A stretch of DNA of 38,823 bases from Oscillatoriaceae cyanobacterium M33_DOE_052. GTDB lineage: Bacteria > Cyanobacteriota > Cyanobacteriia > Cyanobacteriales > Laspinemataceae. Both the position numbers and the translations under genes were made by a program. Positions within the stretch are counted from its first letter, which is position 1, and every line of letters starts with the position of its first letter. The stretch lies in NCBI GenBank assembly GCA_015296065.1, contig DVDU01000114.1, positions 1 through 38,823 on the forward strand, in the 5' to 3' direction. Of the stretch, positions 1 through 7,659 are shown in pieces. Below the pieces are notes generated by a model that made no database searches, was not told the DNA's origin, and was given only the letters and a program-made list of their open reading frames with translations.

Positions 1-1
1 A

Positions 2-915
2 GAGCTAGTTTATAAAATAAATATAAAGAAAAACCTAGGGGTTGGGAAATATGGTATAAATAATCAAAACCATATGAAACCTGGAAAATCAGTACAATGG
101 CACGTCGTTCTTATCCCACAGATGTAACTGATGATGAATGGGCATTAATCGAGCCGTTATTGCCGAAGCCCCAGCGCCGGGGTCCAAGACCAAATGTCAA
201 CGTAAGAGAAATCCTAAATGCCATATTCTACTTATTACACGAGGGTTGTCAATGGCGGGCTTTACCGAACGATTTACCACCCTGGCAAACGGTATCAAGC
301 TATTTCAGAAAATGGCAAAGAAAAGGTATTTGGAGCCTAGTAAATAATACGTTGAGAACTAGATTAAGAGAAGCCCAAGGCCGGAGTCCAGACCCTAGTG
401 CTAGTTCAATTGATTCGCAGTCGGTAAAAACGACGCAAAAAAGGGGGAGGTATATGGGTTTGACGGCGGAAAGAAAGTTAAGGGCCGTAAACGACATATT
501 TTAGTAGATGCACAAGGGTTTTTAATTGCCGTTATCGTAACCGAAGCTAACTTTCCCGAAAGACTGGGTGGAGTTGTTTTGGTAAGTGAAGCTAATCAAC
601 ACCTGGATAAGTTAAAAATAATTTGGGTCGATTCCGGCTATTCTGGCGCCAATTTTGCGCGGGCAATATCGCAAATAAATGCGGCGGAAGTAGCGGTATT
701 GAAACGGGAAAATAAGGAATTTAAAGTGATGCCCCGACGGTGGGTAGTGGAACGAACATTCGCTTGGATAGTGCAAAATAGACGTTTGATTGTTGACCAC
801 GAACAGTTACCAGAAATTAGTGAAGCCATGATTTATGCGGCTAGGTGCCGTTTAATGCTGAGACAGTTAGCTAGCCAAAATAAAATCGCTTAATATTTGT
901 TTTATAAACTGTTTC
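2..915 (+). mobile_element. IS5-family insertion sequence
   Basis: This is a complete-looking insertion sequence. The left end near 2-24 and the right end near 893-915 form imperfect inverted repeats (about 19 of 23 matching) that share the core AGTTTATAAAA (7-17, and reversed at 900-910). The transposase lies between them in two overlapping frames. The right end abuts coding sequence of a Uma2 gene, which shows that the element inserted into that gene. The adjacent TAA (916-918) fits the TNA target preference of the ISL2 group, but the left flank lies outside the window, so the target duplication cannot be checked. Confidence 0.8.
97..893 (+). CDS. IS5-family DDE transposase, two frames joined by -1 frameshift
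   Basis: The first frame (97-504) encodes the helical N-terminal domain typical of IS5-type transposases (start MARRSYPTDVTDDEWALIEP, then CQWRALPNDLPPW) and the first catalytic Asp in SIDSQSVK (about residue 106). The conserved continuation VYGFDGGKKVKGRKRHIL is encoded in the -1 frame from about 447 and runs to 893, with the second catalytic region IWVDSGYSG and the third, VVERTFAWI. The frame change falls on a slippery run of six A and five G (437-447), where AAA or GGG can re-pair after a one-base slip. Several IS5 relatives make their transposase from two ORFs in this way, so the element may still be active. A simple indel mutation is the alternative. The interruption costs no conserved residues. 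Confidence 0.8.
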
Positions 916-916
916 T

Positions 917-1506
917 AAGGCTGGCACTGCCAGCCATAAACCGGGAAAAACTTCACTGCGGATGATGCCGGATTCATCCGGTTGGAGTGCCACATACTCG
1001 CCATCAATCCACCTCAACCAAGTCAATTTGTTTTCGTAAAATTCCCAGACAATATACTCCTGTACCTGGTTGCGTCGGTAAACTTTTAATTTGTCTCCCA
1101 AATCGTAGGAAGCACTAGAAGCTGCCACCTCTGCAATTAATTCCGGTGCCCCTTATATATAGCCATCATCGCTGATGCGCGACTGTCCCCCGATAGTTTC
1201 ATCAAGCCGCAGTAAGGCATCTGGTTGCGGTTCGTTGTCCGTATCCAGACGCACAGTGGCATTGTCAGCCAACCGCACCCGCGGCGTGGCAGCACAATAG
1301 ACACCCAGCCAAGTGATAACCAGACTATGCGGTTCACCATGAGACTCAAAACGCACTGGAGATGCCATATACACTACTCCCTCAATCAGTTCGGCTTTCT
1401 TGATATGTGGCATGGCTGTGTAACGCCGCTCGAATTCGGAGCGAGAGAGGCGATCGCCATTTTCCAAAGGGAGCGATTTTCCCGCGATCAATCTTCCCAC
1501 TGCCAT
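917..1506 (-). pseudogene. Uma2-family nuclease-like gene, nonsense-mutated and IS-truncated
   Basis: Two ORFs in the same frame (1506 to 1153, and the continuation to about 917) make one Uma2 protein when a single TAA at 1153-1155 is read through: ...ISDDGYI, stop, GAPELIAEVAASSASYDLGDK. Homologues normally have an acidic residue there (family knowledge), so one base change in a Glu codon explains the stop. The C terminus is lost after LWLAVPAL because the IS5 element begins at that point; the last translated residues (ETVYKTNIKRFYFG) come from the IS end. Uma2 proteins have a PD-(D/E)XK-like fold and are amplified in cyanobacteria; their role is poorly known. Two intact relatives lie at 34018-35658. 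Confidence 0.75.
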
Positions 1507-1594
1507 AAGACATGACCTACTAACATCTAGAGTTATTTTAGACTATGAGCAACCAATCTGGTAGAGCTATCTTAGTCAAGAGGAGCAAGGAGGG

Positions 1595-2098
1595 TTGGGG
1601 GTTTGGGAGGGATATCTGAGCTTGAACGGCACCCTACGGTTTCTCGCCTTAGCCGCGATCGAACAAGACCCAGAAGTGCAAGGGGTTTTATGCCTAGAAG
1701 AACCGGAAAACGGCATTCATCCCGAAAGAATTCCCAAAATGCTGCAGTTATTGCAAGACATCGCCACTGATGTCCAAGAACCCATTGGCCCAGATAATCC
1801 CTTGCGCCAAGTCATTATCAATACCCATTCCCCCGCCGTTGTTAGCCAAGTCCCTGATGACAGTTTATTACTGGCAGAATTAAAAGAGACCGTAGATGGA
1901 GAGCGAATTTTTAAGCGCGTTTGTTTTAGCTGTTTATCCGATACTTGGCGAGAGCAGGCACCAGAAAAAGCCCCAATTGTCTCTAAAGGCAAACTTTTAT
2001 CTTATTTAAATCCCGTAGCTAGCAATATAGAGCCAGAGGATGATTACCTGTGGCAACCCCCTCAAGCCAAAAAACGCCGGGTGATCGATCGCGATGAC
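1595..2098 (+). pseudogene. AAA/ABC-type ATPase remnant (C-terminal part only)
   Basis: The translation opens inside a recognisable ATPase: an ABC-signature-like SLNGTLRFLALAAI, a Walker B with catalytic glutamates (VLCLEEPENGIHPERI) and an H-loop (VIINTHSPAVV), followed by the family's C-terminal stretch KAPIVSKGKLLSYLNP and RRVIDRDDL. The N-terminal half with the Walker A loop is absent; bases 1507-1594 do not encode it in any frame I can see. After about 2098 the frame runs on to 2260, but the composition changes and no family sequence continues. I read this as a gene truncated at both ends, related to the AAA_21-type SMC-like ATPases common near defence and mobile genes in cyanobacteria. 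It cannot hydrolyse ATP as it stands. Confidence 0.65.
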
Positions 2099-2260
2099 TT
2101 GAGTCAATGTTCATATCGCCAGCAGACGCCAATCAAGGTCCCCCGGTACGGTCGCCGCCACCGCCTAGGGTCCCCTCACAAGCCCGAGAACCAGGACCAG
2201 ATAAACATATATATCCCTTATCCAAAGGATATGAGCAATTTTGCTGAGGATTTTCTGTAG

Positions 2261-2512
2261 TAGCGGTCCGGAAATGAAAACTCGATGGTAGAATTGCAAG
2301 AACTGTTGAGCGATCGGTCCAAGGTTCCGGTTATGATGCGGTAGATCGTGGACCCCTAAGCCTGGTGGCGACTGCCCCCCAGAGCCGTCCCCGGTCTTTC
2401 CGAGGAGCATCCCGTCCTCCCCACCCCCAACCTCAGCGGCCCAGTCATATCCCACTGGGACCAAAATAGAGGATACTCAAGTTACACAGCTTTATGGTGA
2501 GCTATTTTTTCT
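2261..2512. other. Intergenic, no gene seen
   Basis: C-rich sequence between the ATPase remnant and the restriction gene. Short open frames occur on both strands but none resembles a protein family. I see no RNA gene or inverted repeat of note. Confidence 0.4.
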
Positions 2513-3298
2513 ATGGACGAGCAGTTGAAAGCGGACATTAAGCAAAGCATAGAAACTTCGATTCGTAAGTTTTTCCAAGACAAGCAGGTTAAGACTAGCC
2601 ACGTCCTAGACCTCCTCCTACCCAACGAAAGAAAAATCCGCTCTTTAATGGGTGGGTTGGAAACCAGTCTCGGTATCACCCTCTGGCAACCACTCGCTGC
2701 CGTCCTTGCCAAGTCTAACGGTTTCATCGTTGAGGACAAAAAGCAATTCCTGCCTCAGCCACTGCCATCCCCGATCGGTGAAACCCTCAGCAGCTTAAAA
2801 CAGCTTTGGCAAAATCAGGATCCCTCTATCTCCGTAGAGTCTTCCGTTGCTCGCTTGCGAGAAGCCGCCGAAAAAGCCCAGCCAGCGGAAAACTTGATCT
2901 ACGTCTCCCTCCCTGCCAGCAAATGCGTAGATCTTTATCTCATCAAAGATGGCAAGGAATACGCCTTTGACCTGAAAAGCAATCAAATCAATAAACGGAG
3001 CGGTTTGGATTTAAAGCTCCAGCTTTTGGAATGGTACGCTTATAGATTCTGTCAAGACCCCGCCGCCAACTTGGAAGCCCGGGTGGTCTTTCCCCTCAAT
3101 CCATATAAAGGTGATTGGTGGAAGCGTCAAGGTGAAAAAGCCCTACCTTTGGAAAGGGGTAAAGATGCCTGGGTGCAGGATGAGTTTTGGGATTTCTGCT
3201 TAGGTCAAGATAATGCTTGGGGTAAAATCTTAGAAATCTTTGAGGAACTCGGCAAAGAAGGTTTTGGCGAACACTTTAAAGATATCTTTTATTTTTAA
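2513..3298 (+). CDS. Type II restriction endonuclease, TdeIII-like
   Basis: A 261-residue protein that I assign to the TdeIII-like restriction endonucleases, mainly from the N-terminal block HVLDLLLPNERKIRSLMGG followed by TSLGITLW, and from its pairing with an m5C methyltransferase. A plausible PD-(D/E)XK centre is D140 (KCVDLYLIKDG) with D153-L-K155 (YAFDLKSNQ); downstream ARVVFPLNPYKGDWW fits the family. TdeIII-type enzymes cut GGNCC (established for the family); whether this one does is inference. The ATG at 2513 follows a weak ribosome-binding region. It converges on the methyltransferase, with 34 bases between the stop codons. Length and frame are intact, so the enzyme is probably functional. 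The methyltransferase would protect the host at the same site. Confidence 0.6.
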   Translation: MDEQLKADIKQSIETSIRKFFQDKQVKTSHVLDLLLPNERKIRSLMGGLETSLGITLWQPLAAVLAKSNGFIVEDKKQFLPQPLPSPIGETLSSLKQLWQNQDPSISVESSVARLREAAEKAQPAENLIYVSLPASKCVDLYLIKDGKEYAFDLKSNQINKRSGLDLKLQLLEWYAYRFCQDPAANLEARVVFPLNPYKGDWWKRQGEKALPLERGKDAWVQDEFWDFCLGQDNAWGKILEIFEELGKEGFGEHFKDIFYF

Positions 3299-3306
3299 AT
3301 CGTGAG

Positions 3307-3339
3307 CGGTTAACGGTTACACGGCTTAACCGTTAACCG
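3307..3339. terminator. Hairpin between convergent R and M genes
   Basis: CGGTTAACGGTTA (3307-3319) is perfectly complementary to 3327-3339, leaving a 7-base loop. The stem contains the stop codon of the methyltransferase (3333-3335). It could end transcripts from both sides, although neither strand has a long T run after it. Confidence 0.45.
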
Positions 3340-4367
3340 TTGACGGTTAAAGCCGCCCCGATCGCCCTGCCCAAATGATAAGCAAAATTCACCGGCACGG
3401 CGTTTCCTATTTGCCGGTACTGTGACCCCACCCCCCCCATAAACTCCCACCCATCCGGGAAAGTTTGAATTCTCGCATATTCCCGCACTGTAAACGGTCG
3501 AGTTTCCTCTGGGTGGCAGCGTTCCGTTTGCTTTTGCGACGGTGAAGTAGTCAGAGTCAAACTCGGTTCATCCCAACTAATGCGCCGCGCAATCCCCGTC
3601 TTCCCCCCTTCCAAGTAATAATTTTTCATCATATAACTTTTCTGCACATCCTCCGGCAAATCTCGCCAACACCCTCCCGGCGGTACTAACTCTAAAACCG
3701 CCGCTTTTCTGGCACTGTATTTTATTCCCACCGACGGCGGCACGTCTTTAAGCGCATCTCTCAGAGTCAGAATTTTAGGCGATGGTTGAGGGTAAAAAAA
3801 CCGCATTCCCGGACGAGTCCCCACAATAATCACACGTTCCCGCTTCTGCGGCACATCATAATTAACTGCATTCAGCAGCCGATATTGCACTTCATACCCC
3901 AGAGACTCCAAAACCGTTAAAATAATTTGCAGAGTTTCCCCTTTTTGATGACTAATTAAACCCCGCACATTTTCCGCTAAAAAGATTTTCGGTTGCACTT
4001 CGGCCACGCATCGCGCAAATTCATAAAATAATGTGCCTCTGGTATCTTCCAGTCCCAAACTTTTGCCCGCATAGCTGAATGCCTGACAGGGAAAACCGCC
4101 CGTTACTACATCTGCACTCATCCCCGCAAAAGAGATATTTTTAATATCACCGTGGATTACGTTCCATTGGGGGCGATTTTGCCGCAGAGTAGCCACAGCA
4201 TCGCGGTCAATTTCCACTAATGCTGTAGCTTTTAATCCGGCTTTTTCTAATCCCAGAGCTAAACCACCCGCCCCGGCGAAGAGTTCTATAACTGTCCCTA
4301 CTTTTTGCCGGTGGGGGTGTTTGGGAGGCCGCCGGTAAGGTAATAATTCTGACTCAAACAATGCCAA
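3333..4367 (-). CDS. dcm: DNA (cytosine-5-)-methyltransferase
   Basis: This is a 344-residue C5-cytosine methyltransferase with all key motifs in order: motif I FAGAGGLALGLEKAG (SAM binding, about 30-44), motif IV GGFPCQAFS with the catalytic Cys94, motif VI ENVRG (132-136), motif VIII QKRERVIIVG, a short target-recognition region (about 205-285), and motifs IX and X (REYARIQTFPDGW; YRQIGNAVPV). It methylates cytosine in the recognition site of the partner nuclease and so protects the host. The upstream sequence has an in-frame stop three codons before the TTG at 4365-4367 and no ATG before motif I, so a TTG start is the best choice. No helicase, Vsr or controller gene accompanies it. The recognition sequence cannot be read directly; GGNCC is inferred from the neighbour. 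The symbol is generic. Confidence 0.9.
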   Translation of the reverse strand: MALFESELLPYRRPPKHPHRQKVGTVIELFAGAGGLALGLEKAGLKATALVEIDRDAVATLRQNRPQWNVIHGDIKNISFAGMSADVVTGGFPCQAFSYAGKSLGLEDTRGTLFYEFARCVAEVQPKIFLAENVRGLISHQKGETLQIILTVLESLGYEVQYRLLNAVNYDVPQKRERVIIVGTRPGMRFFYPQPSPKILTLRDALKDVPPSVGIKYSARKAAVLELVPPGGCWRDLPEDVQKSYMMKNYYLEGGKTGIARRISWDEPSLTLTTSPSQKQTERCHPEETRPFTVREYARIQTFPDGWEFMGGVGSQYRQIGNAVPVNFAYHLGRAIGAALTVNG

Positions 4368-4462
4368 AATTTAAAAATTAGTTAATTATTATTGATGCTA
4401 AATTCATGGTATCATTTAATTGATGATTTAGCAAGATTTGGCGGCAATTTTTTTGATAAATT

Positions 4463-4490
4463 GTAGGACACGGCAATGCCGTGTCCCTAC
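4463..4490. repeat. Palindromic interspersed repeat (GGACACGGCA type)
   Basis: GGACACGGCA (4466-4475) and TGCCGTGTCC (4477-4486) form a 10-bp inverted repeat around one base, extended by GTAG/CTAC outside. Related 'cacggc' motifs recur at 16710, 16820 and 29385-29515. It lies downstream of the GTPase gene and upstream of the methyltransferase start. Confidence 0.6.
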
Positions 4491-4522
4491 GGGGGATTTG
4501 AGATAAATTAATTAATTTAAGA

Positions 4523-5908
4523 TTAATTTAATTGTTGTAACTGTTGCTGTAAATCCTCCCGGAGACGGGCACAGGCGGAATCTTCATCTACTTGGGAGAG
4601 AATATCCCGAATCACAGAATCAGGGCCGAGGGAACCCCAACTGCAGCCGTTTTCTAAGTATAATTGGGCAGCTTGACCGACGCGCAGGGTGCCGTATCCG
4701 GCGAGGGTGGCTTGAGCGATCGCGGCGCCAGCATAAGCGGACAAACCCGCACCATCTCCCGTCGCACCCCCCACCGCCGCCGCACTTTTGCCCATCCCCA
4801 ACATCACACCGCTGAGAATCTCACTCAACAACAAACCGCCACCACTAAATAAAATCTGCTGCCATAACTTCCCCGCCTCATATCCCGTCATGGGCAACCC
4901 ATACAACCGCGCCAAAGCGCGAATTAACGCTAAATCTGCCACCACCCCGCCCAGCAAATCTAAAAACGCGATCGGATTAACCGCCACCGCCAAACCTTTA
5001 TAGCGAGCAAACTGCCAAATCAGCTTTTCCGCTTCCGTTTGGCGCCCTTGAATCGTCAGATTAGCGATTTTCGCTTCCGCATCGCGCACCTGCGTCAGCG
5101 CATTAAGAGCAATCAGCTCTAACCCCTCTTGCGTCACAATTTCCAGGATTTTTACGTGTAGTTCCTCAATTTGCGGCGGTGGCGTTTCCCATTCATAACT
5201 CACTCTCCCATCGGGCCATTCCACCCGCACTTGCACCGGAGCCGGTTCTGCAGCTACCATCACAATATCCTGCGCTGATAATAACCTTTGCACCCCCATC
5301 CCACCCAGATTTTGCAACTGCCGATAAATCGCTTGGCGGTCTTGTTCTGGGTAAAGGTCAATTTTATTAAAAGCTAAAATTATCGGTTTTTGCGCTTGGC
5401 GTAATTCAAAGAGCGCCTCATATTCCGTGCGGGTGATATCTCCCGCCACCACAAATAAAATCAAATCAGCTTGTGCGGCGACTTCCCGCGCCATGAGCGA
5501 TCGCGCTTGCCCCTCCACCTCATCCAATCCCGGCGTATCAATCAACTCTACTACCAGGTGATTGAGCTTCTCCCCCGAAGCTAATTGGGGCACCCACTGC
5601 ACCGATCGCGGCCATTGCGTCACCCCATGAATCGGACCCGTGGGCAAAATTTTCTGCCCCAGCAAAGCATTCACCACCGCCGATTTTCCTCGGCTTACCA
5701 ACCCAAACGCCGCAATTCTAATTATCGGCTCTTCCAGCTTTTTTAAATTCGCTCCCATCCGCTCCAACTGAGTCATCAACGATGCCAACTGTTTCACATC
5801 ACCAGACTGATGCGCTGGTCGCCGCAGCCGGGAATACCAAGACAGGGCCTGCCGGATGCTCGATCGTGCCCGGTTAATGTGAATTTCTTGCCTTTTGTCA
5901 CTTGTCAT
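4523..5908 (-). CDS. GTP-binding protein with C-terminal membrane region (DUF697-like)
   Basis: A 461-residue Era/dynamin-like GTPase. The P-loop is GLVSRGKS (69-76), G3 is DTPG (124-127) and G4 is NKID (181-184). The G domain is followed by a glycine- and alanine-rich hydrophobic region (about 300-415) of the DUF697 type, which probably sits in or on the membrane. Cyanobacterial proteins of this kind are widespread but without an assigned role. A paralogue lies immediately upstream on the same strand (39-base gap), suggesting an operon and perhaps a heteromeric pair. The first residues (MTSDKRQ) are encoded by a TGACAAA-type heptamer repeat, so translation may really begin further in. All nucleotide-binding motifs are intact. 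Confidence 0.75.
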   Translation of the reverse strand: MTSDKRQEIHINRARSSIRQALSWYSRLRRPAHQSGDVKQLASLMTQLERMGANLKKLEEPIIRIAAFGLVSRGKSAVVNALLGQKILPTGPIHGVTQWPRSVQWVPQLASGEKLNHLVVELIDTPGLDEVEGQARSLMAREVAAQADLILFVVAGDITRTEYEALFELRQAQKPIILAFNKIDLYPEQDRQAIYRQLQNLGGMGVQRLLSAQDIVMVAAEPAPVQVRVEWPDGRVSYEWETPPPQIEELHVKILEIVTQEGLELIALNALTQVRDAEAKIANLTIQGRQTEAEKLIWQFARYKGLAVAVNPIAFLDLLGGVVADLALIRALARLYGLPMTGYEAGKLWQQILFSGGGLLLSEILSGVMLGMGKSAAAVGGATGDGAGLSAYAGAAIAQATLAGYGTLRVGQAAQLYLENGCSWGSLGPDSVIRDILSQVDEDSACARLREDLQQQLQQLN

Positions 5909-5935
5909 TTGTCCTTTGTCATTTGTTATTTGGAA
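5890..5935. repeat. Heptamer repeat tract (TTTGTCA type)
   Basis: Degenerate tandem copies of TTTGTCA/CTTGTCA between the two GTPase genes. The same family occurs at 14446-14541, 18741-18777, 29540-29582 and 30613-30660. It resembles the short tandemly repeated repetitive (STRR) sequences known from filamentous cyanobacteria. On the minus strand it reads ATGACAA..., which creates the start codon of the downstream GTPase. Confidence 0.65.
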
Positions 5936-5947
5936 ATGACCACCACT

Positions 5948-7420
5948 CTATCCTTTCGCCGGTGTAGGTTGCAGTTGACCATCAGAATTGGGCATCAAAC
6001 GTGCCCAGGCTTTAGGGACAAAAGATTGGAGGAAATCCAACCGCCGGTTTTGCTCAAATACCTGTTTAATCGCTTGACTGAGTAGCTCCAAATTCCCCCC
6101 GGATATCTGGGAGCCAGCATCCCCCGATTGAAAACATTCAATCAAGCTCAAACCCGCCAACCGCGTCAGGTAGGCGGCGCCGATACCCTGCACCACCCCC
6201 CCAGCAATGTAAGTGATACTGTTGCTTTTGAGGATAGCGGTGATGGTTTGCGTGGATAGTTCCACTAAACCCAGTTTCACCATTTGTTCGGCGAGAGTCG
6301 CCGCCACGGTTTGACCTTGGGCCAGAGATAATTTTTGCTGGTAGATACTGCCCAAATCTAAAACTAATTGTCCAGTAATCGCACCAGTGGCGAGAAGGTC
6401 TAAAGCGGGGACTGGGTTGGCAAATGCTGCCCCTGCAGCAATCCATTGATAGCGCTCAATCATAGGAAGAGCGATTTCTCGGCGGATGGCGTTTAAGGTG
6501 GTTTGGCAGTGCTGATGTAAGTTACGAGCAGTGCGCCAGGTACTACCTAAAATTAGGTTTTGCTTTTCTGTGGCGATGATATAATGTAGGCGTTTTTGAA
6601 GCTGGCTAATATCTGGGGCGGGTTGTTCTATGCTTTCCTGTATAGAACCGTCGGTTTGATGTTGGCGGACTTTCAGTTTTTGGGGAGCGGCGCTAATCAC
6701 CAGGAGATTTTGCGGGTCGATCGCCCCTTCTAGCCAACTCCGCACCTGCTGCCAAACTACGGGTTTTTGCTCTGCCGAATATTGGTCCTGCTTATTCCAC
6801 ACCACCAGAGTGTCAACCGCCCCAGACAACTGCTGCAGCGCCTCATATTCCGGTTTCGTCAAGTCTCCGGTAATGACAAAAATCACTAAATCTGATTCTA
6901 CTATCCCCTCTGGCAAGAGTGGATTTGTAGGTTGGGTTGAGGGACGAAACCCAACCAAGTCAGTAAACAAGGCTGGGGTTTCCGTCCAAGTAGCATTGAT
7001 TTGCCCCTCTTCCGCTGCCAAAAGTTGCCGCAGAGCCGTTTTACCTACGCCTTTCCCGCCAGTGATGGTGATGCGTAATTGCTCCCGGTCCATGTCTGGG
7101 CGCAGATTGGCCAATAAACCCCGTAACTTTTCGGTTTCCGGGTGGTCTGGGGCCACTGTGGCTAAGGTGCTGAGGGTACTCGCCGCTGTCGCTATGGCTT
7201 TAACCACAGTTTCTCTGTCTGTGGGGGGTTTTGGCGTGGCTGTGGGAATGGAGGCGGTCCGCTTGCCCAGCCACCAGATGCCCGCACCCGCCGCGATCGC
7301 TCCTACTACACCAACTTCTCCCACCTGTACCAAAGAATGTCCTAAACTATCCAACAGCCACAGGCTCAGGGATAGACCTATTCCGCCGATTAAAATCGGT
7401 TTGCGCAATTTTCTAGCCAT
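5948..7420 (-). CDS. Membrane-anchored GTPase paralogue (DUF697-like) with repeat-altered switch region
   Basis: A 490-residue protein from the ATG at 7418-7420, which has AGGAAGG about 11 bases upstream; an open frame extends back to 7471 but has no comparable site. Residues 8-52 form one or two membrane helices. The P-loop is GGKGVGKT (121-128) and G4 is NKQD (209-212). The usual DTPG motif is missing: the region reads TDLVGFRPSTQPTNPLLPEG, and the DNA encoding about residues 156-167 is an exact copy of a 33-bp palindromic repeat (6923-6955) also found between mtnA and dxs. The C-terminal half is hydrophobic and DUF697-like. GTP hydrolysis is therefore uncertain, while binding looks possible. 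It is probably co-transcribed with the GTPase downstream. Confidence 0.75.
   Translation of the reverse strand: MARKLRKPILIGGIGLSLSLWLLDSLGHSLVQVGEVGVVGAIAAGAGIWWLGKRTASIPTATPKPPTDRETVVKAIATAASTLSTLATVAPDHPETEKLRGLLANLRPDMDREQLRITITGGKGVGKTALRQLLAAEEGQINATWTETPALFTDLVGFRPSTQPTNPLLPEGIVESDLVIFVITGDLTKPEYEALQQLSGAVDTLVVWNKQDQYSAEQKPVVWQQVRSWLEGAIDPQNLLVISAAPQKLKVRQHQTDGSIQESIEQPAPDISQLQKRLHYIIATEKQNLILGSTWRTARNLHQHCQTTLNAIRREIALPMIERYQWIAAGAAFANPVPALDLLATGAITGQLVLDLGSIYQQKLSLAQGQTVAATLAEQMVKLGLVELSTQTITAILKSNSITYIAGGVVQGIGAAYLTRLAGLSLIECFQSGDAGSQISGGNLELLSQAIKQVFEQNRRLDFLQSFVPKAWARLMPNSDGQLQPTPAKG
6923..6955. repeat. 33-bp palindromic repeat inside a GTPase gene
   Basis: The sequence is identical over 33 bases to the intergenic copy at 30668-30700. 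Its core is GGTTGGGTT, an 8-base middle, and AAACCCAACC. Here it is read in frame as part of the GTPase switch region. Confidence 0.85.
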
Positions 7421-7570
7421 AGACCGGTTTTCCTTCCTGCTACCAACCACTGCCGCCCGGTTGAATCCCAATAGTTCTATTTTATGCTCTGCGGCGCCCG
7501 ATCGCTTGCCATCCCCTCTTTCCCCTCAATACATAGTTATGGCAATTTGTCAAGCCTAAACTTTGCCATC

Positions 7571-7604
7571 AAAAAAGCAATCCCACGGAATTCCGTGGGA
7601 TTGC
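7571..7604 (-). terminator. Rho-independent terminator of tRNA-fMet
   Basis: Bases 7577-7604 are a perfect 28-base palindrome (arm GCAATCCCACGGAA) followed on the minus strand by six T (7576-7571). It lies 13 bases after the CCA end of the tRNA. This is a textbook intrinsic terminator. Confidence 0.9.
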
Positions 7605-7659
7605 TCAAGTTTGATTTGGTGGCGGGAGGCGGATTTGAACCACCGACCTTCGGGTTATG

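Noticed and set aside
2165..2464. 99-codon minus-strand frame before the restriction gene
   Set aside because: Glycine-rich shadow of C-rich DNA with no recognisable content; a controller protein for the R-M system was considered but there is no HTH.
6810..7559. 249-codon frame on the plus strand
   Set aside because: Antisense shadow of the GTPase gene, without family similarity; the minus-strand protein has P-loop and NKQD motifs.
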